Positions 8,567 through 17,378 of a stretch of DNA of 64,000 bases are shown one piece after another. A model generated the notes under the pieces. It did not search any database. It was given only the letters and a program-made list of their open reading frames with translations, and had not been told where the DNA came from. Both the position numbers and the translations under genes were made by a program. The stretch is from Bog-473 sp963838835 (GTDB taxonomy: Bacteria; Actinomycetota; Acidimicrobiia; Acidimicrobiales; RAAP-2): contig CAWITA010000035.1 in assembly GCA_963838835.1 (NCBI GenBank), positions 62,001 to 126,000 on the forward strand, read 5' to 3'. Within the stretch, counting starts at the first letter, position 1; each line of letters begins with the position of its first letter.

Positions 8567-9445
8567 GTGACGAGTGAGACCCTGACCGCCGAGCCGTTCC
8601 TGTCCGGCCTGTTCTTTGGCGAATGCCCGCGTTGGCACGACGGCCGGCTGTGGTACTCCGATTTCTTCGACCACGCCGTGTATTCGGTGTCGCCCGACGG
8701 CGAGCGCCGGGTCGAGGTGGACTTCGACGGCGAGCCCGCTGGGCTCGGCTGGCTGCCCGACGGTCGTCTCCTGATCAACTCCAGGCTCGACCGCGCCATC
8801 GTGCGCCGCGAGCCGGACGGCACCATCGTGCGCCACGGCGACCTCACGCCTTGGGCGACGGGGAACGCCAACGACATGGTGGTGGCCTCCAACGGCCAGG
8901 CCTATGCCGGCAACTTCGGGTTCGACCTCGACGCCCTCTTCGAGGGCACGCTGGATCCGAGCGCGATCGCCCCGACCCCGCTCGTCCGGGTCGACCCCGA
9001 CGGCACCAGCAGCGAGGCGGCGGCAGACATGCAGTTTCCCAACGGCACCGTCATCACCGAAGACGGCAAGACGCTGATCATCGCCGAGACATTCGGCGGC
9101 CGCCTCACGGCGTTCGACCGCGCGGAGGACGGGACGCTGACCAACCGGCGCGAGTGGGCCGCGCTGAGCGGCGTCGCGCCCGACGGCATCTGCTTGTGCG
9201 CCGACGGCTCGGTCTGGGTGTCCAACGCCATGGGGGCCGAGTGTGTGCGGGTGAGCGAGGGCGGGGAGATCCTCGAGCGCGTCGCCACAGCCCTGAACTG
9301 CTTTGCCTGCATGCTCGGCGGCGCAGACCGGCAGACGCTCTACCTGATCACCGCGGTGGACAGCCACCCGCCCCGGGCTCGGGCGGCACGCAACGGCGCC
9401 ATCGAGAAGGTGCGGACGACCGTGCCTGGCACCGGACTTCCCTGA
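8567..9445 (+). CDS. SMP-30/gluconolactonase/LRE-like beta-propeller hydrolase
   Basis: 292 aa. The family hydrolyses sugar lactones or related esters with a divalent metal at the centre of a six-bladed propeller. The metal ligands have clear counterparts: Glu in GECPRWHDGRLWYSD (about residue 18), Asn in GNANDMVV (about 104), and Asp in APDGICLCADGSVWV (about 206). A GGAGG Shine-Dalgarno precedes the ATG. Specificity is not evident, and there is no sugar-acid pathway next to it. Confidence 0.8.
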   Translation: MTSETLTAEPFLSGLFFGECPRWHDGRLWYSDFFDHAVYSVSPDGERRVEVDFDGEPAGLGWLPDGRLLINSRLDRAIVRREPDGTIVRHGDLTPWATGNANDMVVASNGQAYAGNFGFDLDALFEGTLDPSAIAPTPLVRVDPDGTSSEAAADMQFPNGTVITEDGKTLIIAETFGGRLTAFDRAEDGTLTNRREWAALSGVAPDGICLCADGSVWVSNAMGAECVRVSEGGEILERVATALNCFACMLGGADRQTLYLITAVDSHPPRARAARNGAIEKVRTTVPGTGLP

Positions 9446-9455
9446 GGGCGGCGCC

Positions 9456-10661
9456 TCAGCCCAGTTTGGTCAGCGCGCTGCGCAGATGGCGCACGGCCTG
9501 GCCAATGCGCTGCTCGTTCTCGATCAGGGCGAACCTGACGTGCCCGTCGCCCCCGGGGCCAAAGCCCACTCCGGGCGAGGTGGCGACGTCCGCCTCGTTG
9601 ACCAGGTACTTGGAGAACTCCAGCGACCCCATTTCCCGATAGGGCTCGGGGATGGGGGCCCACACGAACATCGTCCCTTTGGGCGGCTCCAGATGCCACC
9701 CGATCCGGTTGAGCCCCTCGCACAGCGTGTCGCGCCGAGACCGGTAGATCTGATTGATCTCCTTGGGATAGTCCGGCGCCTCGTTCATGGCCACAATGGC
9801 GGCGATCTGAATGGGCTGGAAGGTCCCGTAGTCGAGGTACGTCTTGAGCTTCGTCAGCGCCTGGACGATCTCGCGGTTGCCCACCACGAAGCCGACGCGC
9901 CAGCCGGCCATGGAGAACGACTTGGTCATGGTGTAGATCTCGACCGCGACGTCCGTCGCGCCGGGCACCTGGAGGATGGACGGGGGGTCGTACCCGTCAA
10001 AGCCAAGGTCCGCGTAAGCGAAGTCGTGCACCAGCACGACCTCGTGCTCTCGGGCAAACGTCACCAACCGCTCCATGAAGGACAGGTCGACGCAGGCGGT
10101 CGTCGGGTTGTGCGGGAACGAGAGCACGATGACGCGCGGCTTGGGCCAGGACTCCTCCCAGGCGTGCATCAGTCCGTCAAAGAACGCCTCACCGGGGTCG
10201 GTCGCGTCATCCGACGCCTCCGGGCCCTGCAGGGGTACCTGGCGCACGTCGGCACCGGCGAAGAGCGGACCCCAGATGTGGATCGGGTACGACGGCGACG
10301 GCACCAGCGCGGTATCCCCCGGAGCGACGAGGACCCACATGAGGTGCGAGAAACCCTCCTTGGCGCCGATGGTCGTCACCACCTCGGTCTCGGGGTCGAG
10401 CTCGACGGCGAACTTGCGCCGGTAGAGGTCGGTGATCGCGCTGCGGAGCTTGGGGATGCCCCGCGAGGCGGAGTAGCGGTGGTTACGCGGGTTGTGGGCG
10501 GCCTCGGCGAGCTTGCCCACGGCGACGTCGGGCGAGGGCAGGTCGGGGTTCCCGAAGCCGAGGTCGATCACGTCGCGGCCGGCTCGCCTCGCCGCCGCCT
10601 TCAGGTCGTTGATCGTGGCGAAGACGTAGGGCGGCAGCCCATTGATCCGGCGGAACTCCAT
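9456..10661 (-). CDS. alaC: PLP-dependent aminotransferase, AlaC-like
   Basis: 401 aa fold-type I aminotransferase closest in pattern to AlaC (glutamate-pyruvate transaminase) and to LL-DAP aminotransferases. The N-terminus RINGLPPYVF..LKAAARR matches the AlaC opening. Also seen are GFGNPDLPSP, SFPHNPTTACVD, YADLGFDGY and the PLP lysine in YTMTKSFSMAGWRVGFVVGN at about residue 238. The likely reaction is alanine plus 2-oxoglutarate to pyruvate plus glutamate. It lies 9 nt after the LLM gene on the same strand. A TAGACT box 6 nt before the ATG suggests it may also have its own leaderless promoter. Confidence 0.82.
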   Translation of the reverse strand: MEFRRINGLPPYVFATINDLKAAARRAGRDVIDLGFGNPDLPSPDVAVGKLAEAAHNPRNHRYSASRGIPKLRSAITDLYRRKFAVELDPETEVVTTIGAKEGFSHLMWVLVAPGDTALVPSPSYPIHIWGPLFAGADVRQVPLQGPEASDDATDPGEAFFDGLMHAWEESWPKPRVIVLSFPHNPTTACVDLSFMERLVTFAREHEVVLVHDFAYADLGFDGYDPPSILQVPGATDVAVEIYTMTKSFSMAGWRVGFVVGNREIVQALTKLKTYLDYGTFQPIQIAAIVAMNEAPDYPKEINQIYRSRRDTLCEGLNRIGWHLEPPKGTMFVWAPIPEPYREMGSLEFSKYLVNEADVATSPGVGFGPGGDGHVRFALIENEQRIGQAVRHLRSALTKLG

Positions 10662-10670
10662 CGGTGGAGT

Positions 10671-11425
10671 CTACGACCCGGCCGACGCCCCCACGGGCCC
10701 CCGGCCGGCACCGGCGGCGCGCGCGGCGGCAACCAGCTCCTCGACGGGGATCGGCCATCCGAACACCGCCCACGTCGCCCCGACGCCCTGCAGGGCCGCC
10801 ATGGTCTCGGAGAGGGTCGGCCGCGCGCTGGGCGGCGGGCCGGCCCACGTCACCTCGATCGGATCGGGACCCGACGTCCGCTCCGCCACCAACGCCGGCT
10901 CGGCGTCCCACACGGTCAGCGCCGCGCCGACCGCACGAGCCTCGTCGACGCGCCCGGCCGTCCCGCCGGCGACCCAGACGGCGAGCCCCGCGTGGACCAG
11001 CGCGCCGGCCAGCTCCACCAGCTCCGCCCGACGCTCGGCCGCGGACGCAAAGGGGATCCCGTACGCACGGTTCTCGGCCGCGCTCAAGCGGTCGCCGGTG
11101 CCGAGCCCGGCGATCACCCGCCCCGGTGCCAGCCGCGCGAGCGCCGCGAACTGCGCGACCAACACGGCGTTGGGCACGAGGCCGACCCGGGCCACGAGGG
11201 TGCCGAGGAACGGTCCTGCCCGGCCGCCGGGGCGGGGGCGAGCCGCGTGGCCAGCGCGCCGAGGATGGGAAACGGCGCCAACGCCGGCCGGTGAGGCTGA
11301 CCCATGGGCCAGATGTGGTCGTAGCAGAACACGCCGTCGACGCCGGCGGCCACCGCCTCTTCCGCCGCGCCGAAGGCCTCGTCGGGCGTGTCGCGGAAGG
11401 TCGGGAGGACGACGCCGGTCCGCAT
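10671..11425 (-). CDS. LLM-class, probably F420-dependent, oxidoreductase with one frame break
   Basis: Luciferase-like TIM barrel, about 250 aa once joined. The first frame gives MRTGVVLPTFRDTPDEAFGA and VDGVFCYDHIWPMGQ. After a one-base slip near 11215, the second frame gives FLGTLVARVGLVPNAVLVAQ, PGRVIAGLGTGDRLSAAENRAYGIPF and a normal end. Actinobacterial members of this size usually use coenzyme F420; that is family knowledge, not seen directly. The start overlaps the ROK kinase stop by 1 bp (TGATG). It belongs to the minus-strand run SRPBCC-ROK-LLM-AlaC. Confidence 0.75.
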
Positions 11426-12420
11426 CACCACAAGCCGCCCCGGCGCGCGGCCAAGGCCGCGCCCACCGCCCCCGCCCGCTCCCCGAAGGTGGCGGGCACG
11501 ATCACCGCCTGGGGGCGACGGTCGGCCCCCTCCAACAGCTGCGCGAACGTGGCGCGGGCGGCGTCGACGAGGAGATCTCCGGCCTGCACCACACCCCCGC
11601 CCAGCACGAAGCACTCCGGATCGAGGGCGGCGGCGAGGTTGGCCAGGCCGAAGCCGACCCACCAGCCGACCTCCTCGATGACCTGCCGTGCGGCGGGATC
11701 GCCCGCAGACGCCGCGGTAGAGACGTCTTCGCCGCGCACGCTCTCCGGATCGCCCCCGGCCAGCCTGACCACCTCGCCGAGCCGCCCCGCCAGCGCCGCC
11801 TCTCGGGCCAGGACGCCCAGTCCGGCCCCGGACGCGTAGCGCTCCCAGCAGCCGCGCCGGCCGCACGGGCACGGCGGCCCGGAAGGGTCCACCACCATGT
11901 GGCCGATCTCGCCGGCGAAGCCCGCGGCGCCGACCCGCACCCGCCCGTCGATCACGATGCCACCCCCGATGCCGGTGCCGAGGGTGATCATGACGACGTC
12001 GCCGTAGCCGCGGGCGGCACCCAGGCGGTGCTCGGAGAGCACCGCGAGGTTGGCGTCGTTCTCGATGATCACGGCGCGCCCCGGCAGTCGCTCGCCGATC
12101 AGCTCGGTCCAGTCCACCCCGTGGGCCTGGGGCAGGTTCGGGGCGAAGCAGAGCCGACCCGCGCGGTCCACCATTCCGGGAGCGCCGATGCCGACGGGCA
12201 CGGCGGCGCTCGTCCCTAGCTCGTGATCGAGCGCGGCCACGACCTCTGCCACGGCCGCCGCGACATGGCTGCCCACGATCTCGTGTGGGCCGGTCGGCGT
12301 GGGGACCCGAGTTTCGGCGACGGCGGCGTGCGCCCGGTCGAGGGCGACGCCCAAGACCTTGGTCCCGCCGATGTCGATGCCGTAGGTCACGGCGGCCCCC
12401 TGGCCCCCGTCAGACGTCAC
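11425..12420 (-). CDS. ROK-family sugar kinase (glucokinase type)
   Basis: 331 aa. Has the phosphate-binding DIGGTK at about residue 16, the catalytic Asp in IIENDANLAVL, LGTGIGGGIVIDG, and the ROK zinc motif GH..CPCGRRGCWE. These fit ATP-dependent phosphorylation of glucose or a related hexose. The GTG at 12420 overlaps the preceding SRPBCC stop (GTGA); VTYGIDIGG, ten codons in, is an alternative start. The mid-protein WWVGFGLANLAAALDPE block is also typical. Confidence 0.82.
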   Translation of the reverse strand: MTSDGGQGAAVTYGIDIGGTKVLGVALDRAHAAVAETRVPTPTGPHEIVGSHVAAAVAEVVAALDHELGTSAAVPVGIGAPGMVDRAGRLCFAPNLPQAHGVDWTELIGERLPGRAVIIENDANLAVLSEHRLGAARGYGDVVMITLGTGIGGGIVIDGRVRVGAAGFAGEIGHMVVDPSGPPCPCGRRGCWERYASGAGLGVLAREAALAGRLGEVVRLAGGDPESVRGEDVSTAASAGDPAARQVIEEVGWWVGFGLANLAAALDPECFVLGGGVVQAGDLLVDAARATFAQLLEGADRRPQAVIVPATFGERAGAVGAALAARRGGLW

Positions 12421-12860
12421 GAGGTGGACTCGACCCGCGCCTTCAGCTCTCGCATCGCCGTCGCCATGATGCGGCTGGTCGCCCGCATCTTGATGAAACC
12501 GGGGATGGGCACGCGCAGTTCCGCCTCGACGTGGTAGGTGACGTCGGTGCCACCGTCACCGTTGGGCTCGAAGATGTAGCTCCCGTCCCACTTGGTGGTG
12601 ATGTCACCCTGGGTGAGCGTCCACGACAGGACGCGCGGCGCCTCCGAGTATTCGTAGGCCAGGGTCATGCTGGTACTGCGGCCGAAGGCGGCCGCCCGCA
12701 GGGTCACCAGCTGCGGCCGGCCCTGGTCGTCGCGCTCTTTGACCTCGACCTCCTTGATGTCGGCCGCCCATTCGGGATACCGCTCGAGGTCGGCCACGAC
12801 GGCGAAGCACCGCTCCGGCGATGCCGCCACCGACATGTGCTCTGTGGCTTGATCGGCCAC
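12417..12860 (-). CDS. SRPBCC/START-like protein (polyketide cyclase-dehydrase family)
   Basis: 147 aa. Helix-grip fold suggested by MSVAASPERCFAVVADLERY, PEWAADIKEVEV and a C-terminal long helix (IPGFIKMRATSRIMATAMRE). These proteins hold a hydrophobic ligand in a cavity; no ligand can be named here. A strong AGGAAGG Shine-Dalgarno precedes the GTG start. It lies 45 bp after the PimB'-like gene and overlaps the ROK gene by 4 bp. Confidence 0.75.
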   Translation of the reverse strand: MADQATEHMSVAASPERCFAVVADLERYPEWAADIKEVEVKERDDQGRPQLVTLRAAAFGRSTSMTLAYEYSEAPRVLSWTLTQGDITTKWDGSYIFEPNGDGGTDVTYHVEAELRVPIPGFIKMRATSRIMATAMRELKARVESTS

Positions 12861-12905
12861 GATGGGTGCGTCCTTCCTGTTCGGTCCTGCTCACGCAGCA
12901 GGGGG

Positions 12906-14072
12906 TCAGCCTGCCACTCCGGCCAGCGCCTCGGCCAGCGCCTCGGCCAGCCTAGAAGCGAGAACGTCGTTGTCGAAGAATTCCTGCACCCTCGAGCGGG
13001 CGGCCCGGCCCATCCTCCGACGTCGGGTCGGGTCGGCCAGCAGGCTGCGCAGCGCCTCGGCCACCGCTCCCGGATCGCCCGGGGACTCGACGACCAGGCC
13101 GGTGACCCCGTCGAGCACCGCCTCCGACGCCCCCCCGCTGTCCCCGGCGATCTGGGGGACCCCGGCGGCCGCCGCCTCAAGGAACACGATCCCGAAACCC
13201 TCCTGCTCGAGCCCCAGCCAGCGACTCCGGCAGGCCATGACGAAGACGTCGGCGCCACCGAGGAGGGCGGCGCGTTCCTCGTCGCTCACCGCACCGAGCA
13301 TCCGGACCGTGGCCGGGCTCTGGTCGGCGAGGCGGCGGAGGCGCTCCAGTTCCCGTCCCTCGCCCCCGATCGCCACCACCAGGTCCGGATAGGAAAATGC
13401 CAGGCGGCCGGCGGCCTCGATCAGCACGTCCATGCCCTTGCGCGGCACCAACCGGCTGACGCTGACGACGAGGGCTCCGTGGGCGGGCAGCCCGAGCCGG
13501 GCGCGTGCGGCCCGCCTTTCCGCCGCCTTGAGCGGGACGATCGTGCCGGTATTGACCCCGGGTGGGATCACGACCGGGGGGACGATGCCACCCGGGGCGG
13601 CGCGCCGGCCTTCTGCCGCGGGGTAGCCGCCCGCCGACACGATGAGCTCGGCGCCACGCAGCACGCGGCCGAGCGCGGCCCGTGAACCCGGGATCCGGCC
13701 CGGCACGGTGACCTCCGCGCCGTGGAGGACGACGCCGTAGGGGACGCCGAGGCGCGGGCCCAGCAGACCGAGCGGGAGGACGGGGTCGAGCAGGACCATG
13801 TCGATCGCGTTGTCCGCCACGGACTTGCGTACCGCGGCGAGGGCCGCTGCGGTCGGAAAGAAGAGGGTGCGCGCCGGCACCCGCTCGATCTGGATCCCCC
13901 GCTCGGCCTGGGTGGCGTCGAACGCGGCGGCGCCGTCGTCCGACGATGCGGTCAGCACGACGTAGGAGGTCGGATCGAGTCGCTTCCAGAGCTCCCAGAG
14001 ATAGTTCTGGATGCCGCCCACCTTGGGCGGGAAGTCGTTGGTCACGAGAAGGTGGCGCTTCACCGCTGGCAT
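12906..14072 (-). CDS. GT4 glycosyltransferase resembling PimB' (phosphatidylinositol mannosyltransferase)
   Basis: 388 aa GT-B enzyme. The opening LLVTNDFPPKVGGIQNYLWE matches actinobacterial PimB', which adds the second mannose from GDP-Man to phosphatidylinositol monomannoside. SRLVPRKGMDVLIEAA holds the nucleotide-phosphate contacts, and EGFGIVFLEAAAAGVPQIAG is the GT4 EX7E motif. SRWLGLEQEGFG replaces the usual TRGxGxDVEGLG, so the acceptor may differ. The extreme C-terminus is a threefold ALAE repeat, encoded by tandem 12-bp units near 12920-12955. Confidence 0.72.
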   Translation of the reverse strand: MPAVKRHLLVTNDFPPKVGGIQNYLWELWKRLDPTSYVVLTASSDDGAAAFDATQAERGIQIERVPARTLFFPTAAALAAVRKSVADNAIDMVLLDPVLPLGLLGPRLGVPYGVVLHGAEVTVPGRIPGSRAALGRVLRGAELIVSAGGYPAAEGRRAAPGGIVPPVVIPPGVNTGTIVPLKAAERRAARARLGLPAHGALVVSVSRLVPRKGMDVLIEAAGRLAFSYPDLVVAIGGEGRELERLRRLADQSPATVRMLGAVSDEERAALLGGADVFVMACRSRWLGLEQEGFGIVFLEAAAAGVPQIAGDSGGASEAVLDGVTGLVVESPGDPGAVAEALRSLLADPTRRRRMGRAARSRVQEFFDNDVLASRLAEALAEALAGVAG

Positions 14073-14111
14073 CCCGTGCGCCTGACGCGCCCGGACGACG
14101 TCCGGCGGCGG

Positions 14112-14342
14112 TCACCCCGCTCGCGTCTGGAAGCGCAGCGACGGCACGAGGCCGGCGCGCTCGAGCATCCGCATGGCGCGCGCCTCGTCGGCGTCGATGA
14201 CCACGGCGTCATCAGGCTCCCTCTCGAGGAGGAAGGACACGACACAGTCGTCGCAGGCCTCGGTCTCTCGAAGCGTGCAGCGGTCGCAGTCGATGGTGAG
14301 CTCGCCGGCGGGCTCGATGTTGGTGTCCCTGGATGTCGGCAT
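14112..14342 (-). CDS. Small four-cysteine protein, probable metal binder
   Basis: 76 aa. The cysteine pairs in DCDRCTLRETEACDDCVV (about residues 19-35) look like a compact zinc site. The acidic second half (PDDAVVIDADEARAMRMLER) shows no known domain. The ATG has a GAGAGGG Shine-Dalgarno. The gene lies 40 bp downstream of the PimB'-like start on the same strand order and close to the thioredoxin-like and zinc-ribbon genes. Function unknown. Confidence 0.6.
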   Translation of the reverse strand: MPTSRDTNIEPAGELTIDCDRCTLRETEACDDCVVSFLLEREPDDAVVIDADEARAMRMLERAGLVPSLRFQTRAG

Positions 14343-14419
14343 GACGATGACCCTCTCTGTTCGGGCCAAGCATGACGACGGGGTGTGACACGGCCGCCTC
14401 CCCCGACGCCGCCATTGCG

Positions 14420-14905
14420 CTACCCACCGCGCAGGGCGTCGAGCGCGGTGCACAGGGTCTGCTCGAGACCCCAGGCCACGCTTTCGGCCAGCACGGCGCG
14501 CGCGGTGACGACAGCCAGGAACGGGGGGCCGCCCACCCGGTAGTCCCGGAAGGCCGCTGAGCTCATCAAGACCTCGATGCCCAACGGGGCGACGCCCGCA
14601 CCGGCCAGGTCGGCGACGGCGCCCGGGTCCTCCTCGGCGGGGTCCTTGGTCACCGCCACCAGGCGTGCTGCCCCGGCCAGCCCTGCGTGCAGCCCGGTCA
14701 GGCCCTCCCACAGGTCGCGGCAGCCGAGGCACCCCGCCGAGAGGAACAGGAGCAGAACCGGCTCGGCGGCGTGCTCCACATCGATCACACGCGCCAGGCC
14801 TTCGGGATTCACGCCCACGAGGTCGCGCGGGCGCGTCGTCGGGCGGTCGGTATAGGTCGGGATGGGGCGAAGCCGGCGCAGGATCTCTGCCGGCGGCTCG
14901 GTCAC
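14420..14905 (-). CDS. Thioredoxin-fold protein with a CLGC motif
   Basis: 161 aa from GTG 14905, which overlaps the upstream stop (GTGA). LLLFLSAGCLGCRDLWEGL places a CxxC pair at the N-terminus of a helix, as in thioredoxin or TlpA active sites. VAPLGIEVLMSSAAFRDYRV and GGPPFLAVVTA supply the later strands and a cis-Pro-like GGPPF. No signal peptide or transmembrane helix is evident, so it is probably cytoplasmic. Translational coupling to the zinc-ribbon gene suggests a shared redox or metal-linked job; that is inference. Confidence 0.65.
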   Translation of the reverse strand: MTEPPAEILRRLRPIPTYTDRPTTRPRDLVGVNPEGLARVIDVEHAAEPVLLLFLSAGCLGCRDLWEGLTGLHAGLAGAARLVAVTKDPAEEDPGAVADLAGAGVAPLGIEVLMSSAAFRDYRVGGPPFLAVVTARAVLAESVAWGLEQTLCTALDALRGG

Positions 14906-15162
14906 GGCACTTTCGACGGAGCGCCGGGCTCCTCGAGCTTCTCGTCTGCTGTTCCGATCTCGACGACGCTGCGCCCGTGTCCGCACCAGCGACACACCAC
15001 CTCGTCCACGTGACGGGACAGCACCTCCTCGTCCTCGACGACGAGGTCACCCCCCACCGTGTAGTGGTGGAACGCTCTCGTCTGCTGCGAGGCGATCACA
15101 TCGAAGCGAGTGAGGTTGCCGCAGCCGTCGCACCGGTATCGAGGGAGGCGCACCCGACCCAC
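14902..15162 (-). CDS. Zinc-ribbon protein
   Basis: 86 aa. Two knuckles, CDGCG at about residue 11 and CRWCG at about 57, with TRFDVIASQQTRAFHHYTVG between them, give a typical zinc ribbon. Starts at GTG 15162. Its stop overlaps the start of the thioredoxin-like gene. No catalytic motif is seen, so a nucleic-acid- or protein-binding adaptor role is possible. Confidence 0.65.
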   Translation of the reverse strand: MGRVRLPRYRCDGCGNLTRFDVIASQQTRAFHHYTVGGDLVVEDEEVLSRHVDEVVCRWCGHGRSVVEIGTADEKLEEPGAPSKVP

Positions 15163-15196
15163 GGTAGTCGTCCCCCGACGCGGAACTTTCCCCGGC

Positions 15197-15456
15197 TCAG
15201 GCGGAGGCGAGCACCTCGCCGACCCGGGTGCTCGTCATCTTCACGCCCGGCGCGGGGGTGTCAGCCGGCGGCGTGCCGGCGTCGGCCTGCTCCCGGGTCT
15301 CGAAAACGCAGACGGACGTCCCGTGGCCGCTGTCGAGGCGGACCCAGTAGCCCGCCACGAAGCCGGGGGCCCGCTTGACCATGGTCAGACGTCCTCGAGC
15401 CCTTTCCGGGCTTCAGTGTCGTCGAGAATCTCCACTTCGACTACGACAGCATGCAT
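15197..15456 (-). CDS. ABM-like dimeric alpha-beta barrel protein, one frame break
   Basis: Two adjoining minus-strand pieces join into one small protein of about 85 aa. The first, MHAVVVEVEILDDTEARKGL from ATG 15456, runs into TGA at about 15388. The second is MVKRAPGFVAGYWVRLDSG, then VCVFETREQADAG and VGEVLASA. The order beta strand, helix, APGFVAGYW strand, SVCVFET strand, EQA helix is that of antibiotic-biosynthesis monooxygenase-like domains. The break near 15383-15389 needs a one-base insertion or a two-base removal. No Shine-Dalgarno decides between this and a shorter 61-aa product. Confidence 0.55.
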
Positions 15457-15535
15457 CCGTTCCTCCGATCGTCGAGATCCCATCCGGGCGCTGCCAGTGT
15501 GTCAGCGACACGTCGTGGAAGCTCGAAGAACGAAG

Positions 15536-16334
15536 TTAGATGCGGTCCAGGAGCTCGCTCTTCTTGGCAGCGAACTCCTCCTCGGAGACGATGCCGCGTC
15601 GACGCAGGTCGTCCAGCTCGATGAGTCGGTCCCGGATCTCGAAGGGGAGCGCGCCCGGCGCGGGGGCGGGGGCGGGGGCGCCGGCGCTCTGAGCGGCGCC
15701 CTGAGCGGCACCCTGGCTCGGGGAAGGGCCCGGTCCTCCCACCCCGAAGGGGGGCGTGTCGTGCTCGTCACCGTGGTCGTCGCGTTCCGCGTGATGCGGC
15801 GCGGCGGGCGTCGGCCGGCAGCATGTCGTAGGGAACGGGCTCGCGCTGACCCCCGCCCACGATCTCGTTGATCTGCGAGTTGATGACGCGCTGGACGATC
15901 GCCGGTTTGCGCATGTACTCGAGCGTGAGCGAATCGTCCTCACCCTGCACGTCGATGACGAGGCTGCCCGTGCCGAGCAGGCGCTCGACCAGCGTCTGCC
16001 GGAGGTTGACCTCGGTGATGCGCTGCAGGCGCAACTGCACCGTGTCGCGACCCAAGATGCCCTGGCGGACCAAGATCCGGGTCGACGTGAGGGCGACGGT
16101 GTAAGACCGCCAGCGGACGTAGCGCCCCAGGAGCCACAGGCCGGGGATCACGACGACGATGATGATGGGGTAGTTCAGCCAGCTCGGGGGGTTGCGCCAG
16201 AGGACGACCAACACGATGATCGCCGCCCAGACCCCGACGGAGGTGAAGAGCGGGCCGAACAAGAAGATCCAGTGCGGGCGCAGCTCGGCGAGCAGCTCCT
16301 CGTCCTCGTTGAGGAATTTCCGAGGGAGGGCCAT
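15536..16334 (-). CDS. Membrane PH-domain (bPH_2) protein with C-terminal SHOCT domain, one frame break
   Basis: About 265 aa when joined. Two transmembrane helices (FLFGPLFTSVGVWAAIIVLV and YPIIIVVVIPGLWLLG) precede a bacterial PH domain (YTVALTSTRILVRQGILGRD, LQRITEVNL, GSLVIDVQGEDD). After a slip near 15800 the second frame gives a Pro/Ala-rich linker and a SHOCT motif, LIELDDLRRRGIVSEEEFAA, ending at TAA 15538. SHOCT domains often end oligomeric membrane proteins. TACTCT lies 6 nt before the ATG, so the mRNA is probably leaderless. Confidence 0.72.
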
Positions 16335-16340
16335 CGCGCC

Positions 16341-16346
16341 AGAGTA
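16341..16346 (-). promoter_or_regulatory. -10 box TACTCT for a leaderless PH-SHOCT mRNA
   Basis: Minus-strand TACTCT, then 6 nt, then ATG at 16334. No Shine-Dalgarno is present. Confidence 0.5.
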
Positions 16347-16609
16347 CCGCCGGCCCCTTTCCCGCCCGGGTCATCGTCACGTCGTGGCGGCCGGGGCGTC
16401 GGCTTCGACGGGGCTCGCCGGGGCGGAGGTCGCGCGGGCCGACGACGGCCGAGTGCCACCCAACGGCGGCCCGCCGCGAAGAAGGGCGGTTACTTCTCGA
16501 GACTGTAAACGAAATTGTGGATAGTTTGGCGAAACGTCCCGCCGGCGGGCGTCGGACAGACGGCCCCGAGTTCTTGGATGGAGGACGGGCCGCCCGTCAG
16601 CTGCACACC

Positions 16610-16615
16610 TAGGGT
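16610..16615 (+). promoter_or_regulatory. -10 box TAGGGT for a leaderless rhodanese mRNA
   Basis: TAGGGT, then GGGACC, then GTG at 16622. The spacing puts the transcript start on or next to the start codon. Confidence 0.55.
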
Positions 16616-16621
16616 GGGACC

Positions 16622-16930
16622 GTGCCGTATACCGAGGTGGAACCGGACGAGGTGAGGGCACGCCTCGCCCGTGGCGAGAACGTCTTCCTTCTCGACGTGC
16701 GCGAGCCGGACGAGGTGGCGGAATGGGCGTACCCCATCGGCGTGAACATCCCGCTCGGGCAGCTGGGAGAGCGCCTCGACGAGCTCCCGAAGAACGTCAC
16801 GATCGTGGTCGCGTGCCACGTCGGAGGCCGCTCCGCCGCGGCGGCAAAGGCGCTCAGTGACGCCGGATGGACGGCCGAGAACCTCACCGGCGGCGCCGTC
16901 GCCTGGGCTGCGGGGGAAGACGACAGGTAG
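16622..16930 (+). CDS. Single-domain rhodanese
   Basis: 102 aa sulfurtransferase domain. Has FLLDVREPDEVAEWAYPIG and the active-site loop CHVGGRSA, where Cys carries the persulfide (about residue 65). WTAENLTGGAVAW closes the fold. It could pass sulfane sulfur to an acceptor, but no partner is encoded beside it. GTG start with an upstream TAGGGT box. Confidence 0.82.
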   Translation: MPYTEVEPDEVRARLARGENVFLLDVREPDEVAEWAYPIGVNIPLGQLGERLDELPKNVTIVVACHVGGRSAAAAKALSDAGWTAENLTGGAVAWAAGEDDR

Positions 16931-16980
16931 AGCGCGACGGGGAGAACTCGGGGTGGGCTCGGGGTGGGCTGTTCCGGGGG

Positions 16981-17053
16981 TGGGGCTGGTGGGGATCGAA
17001 CCCACGACCGAAGGATTATGAGTCCTCTGCTCTGACCACTGAGCTACAGCCCC
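16981..17053 (-). tRNA. tRNA with CAT anticodon (Ile2 or elongator Met)
   Basis: 73-nt cloverleaf on the minus strand: acceptor GGGGCTG/CAGCCCC, D-arm GCTC..GAGC, anticodon arm GAGGA-CTCATAA-TCCTT, T-arm GTGGG-TTCGATC-CCCAC, discriminator A. CCA is not encoded. CAT anticodons belong to Met tRNAs or to Ile2, where TilS converts C34 to lysidine. It is not an initiator: the acceptor's first pair is G-C. Ile2 versus elongator Met cannot be settled by eye. TAACAT at 17068-17073 (minus) is a fair -10 box. Confidence 0.93.
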
Positions 17054-17057
17054 AGGG

Positions 17058-17378
17058 ATGCTGGGCGATGTTAGCGACGGGGCGTCCGGACGATCGGGAC
17101 CGTCGGACCCATCGGCACGGTTCGGGAGCGTGCGGCCTCGGAGCGCGTCGGGTTTGGCAACATACTGCGGTGGCCGCGCCAGGACGAAGGACGCGCCCGG
17201 TGCGCCGTCCGAGACTGCAGCGCTCGCCGTCGCGGTGGTCATCGGGGCCGGTGGCGCGTTGCTGCTGACACTCTTCGGCGGGACCGCGCCGCTGCCGGGC
17301 CATGCCGACACATCGGCGCGGCCTGCAGCCGCGCCCGCACTCGCTCAGGCGCGCACCACCTTCTGGGAAGAGTCGTGA
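17058..17378 (+). CDS. Possible small single-pass membrane protein
   Basis: Up to 106 aa. The only feature is one transmembrane helix, AALAVAVVIGAGGALLLTLF, near residue 60, with a Pro/Ala-rich tail. Its stop overlaps the GTG start of the large membrane protein (GTGA), which favours a real coupled gene. The ATG at 17058 sits inside the divergent tRNA promoter, so the true start is probably further in. Not recognised. Confidence 0.35.
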   Translation: MLGDVSDGASGRSGPSDPSARFGSVRPRSASGLATYCGGRARTKDAPGAPSETAALAVAVVIGAGGALLLTLFGGTAPLPGHADTSARPAAAPALAQARTTFWEES

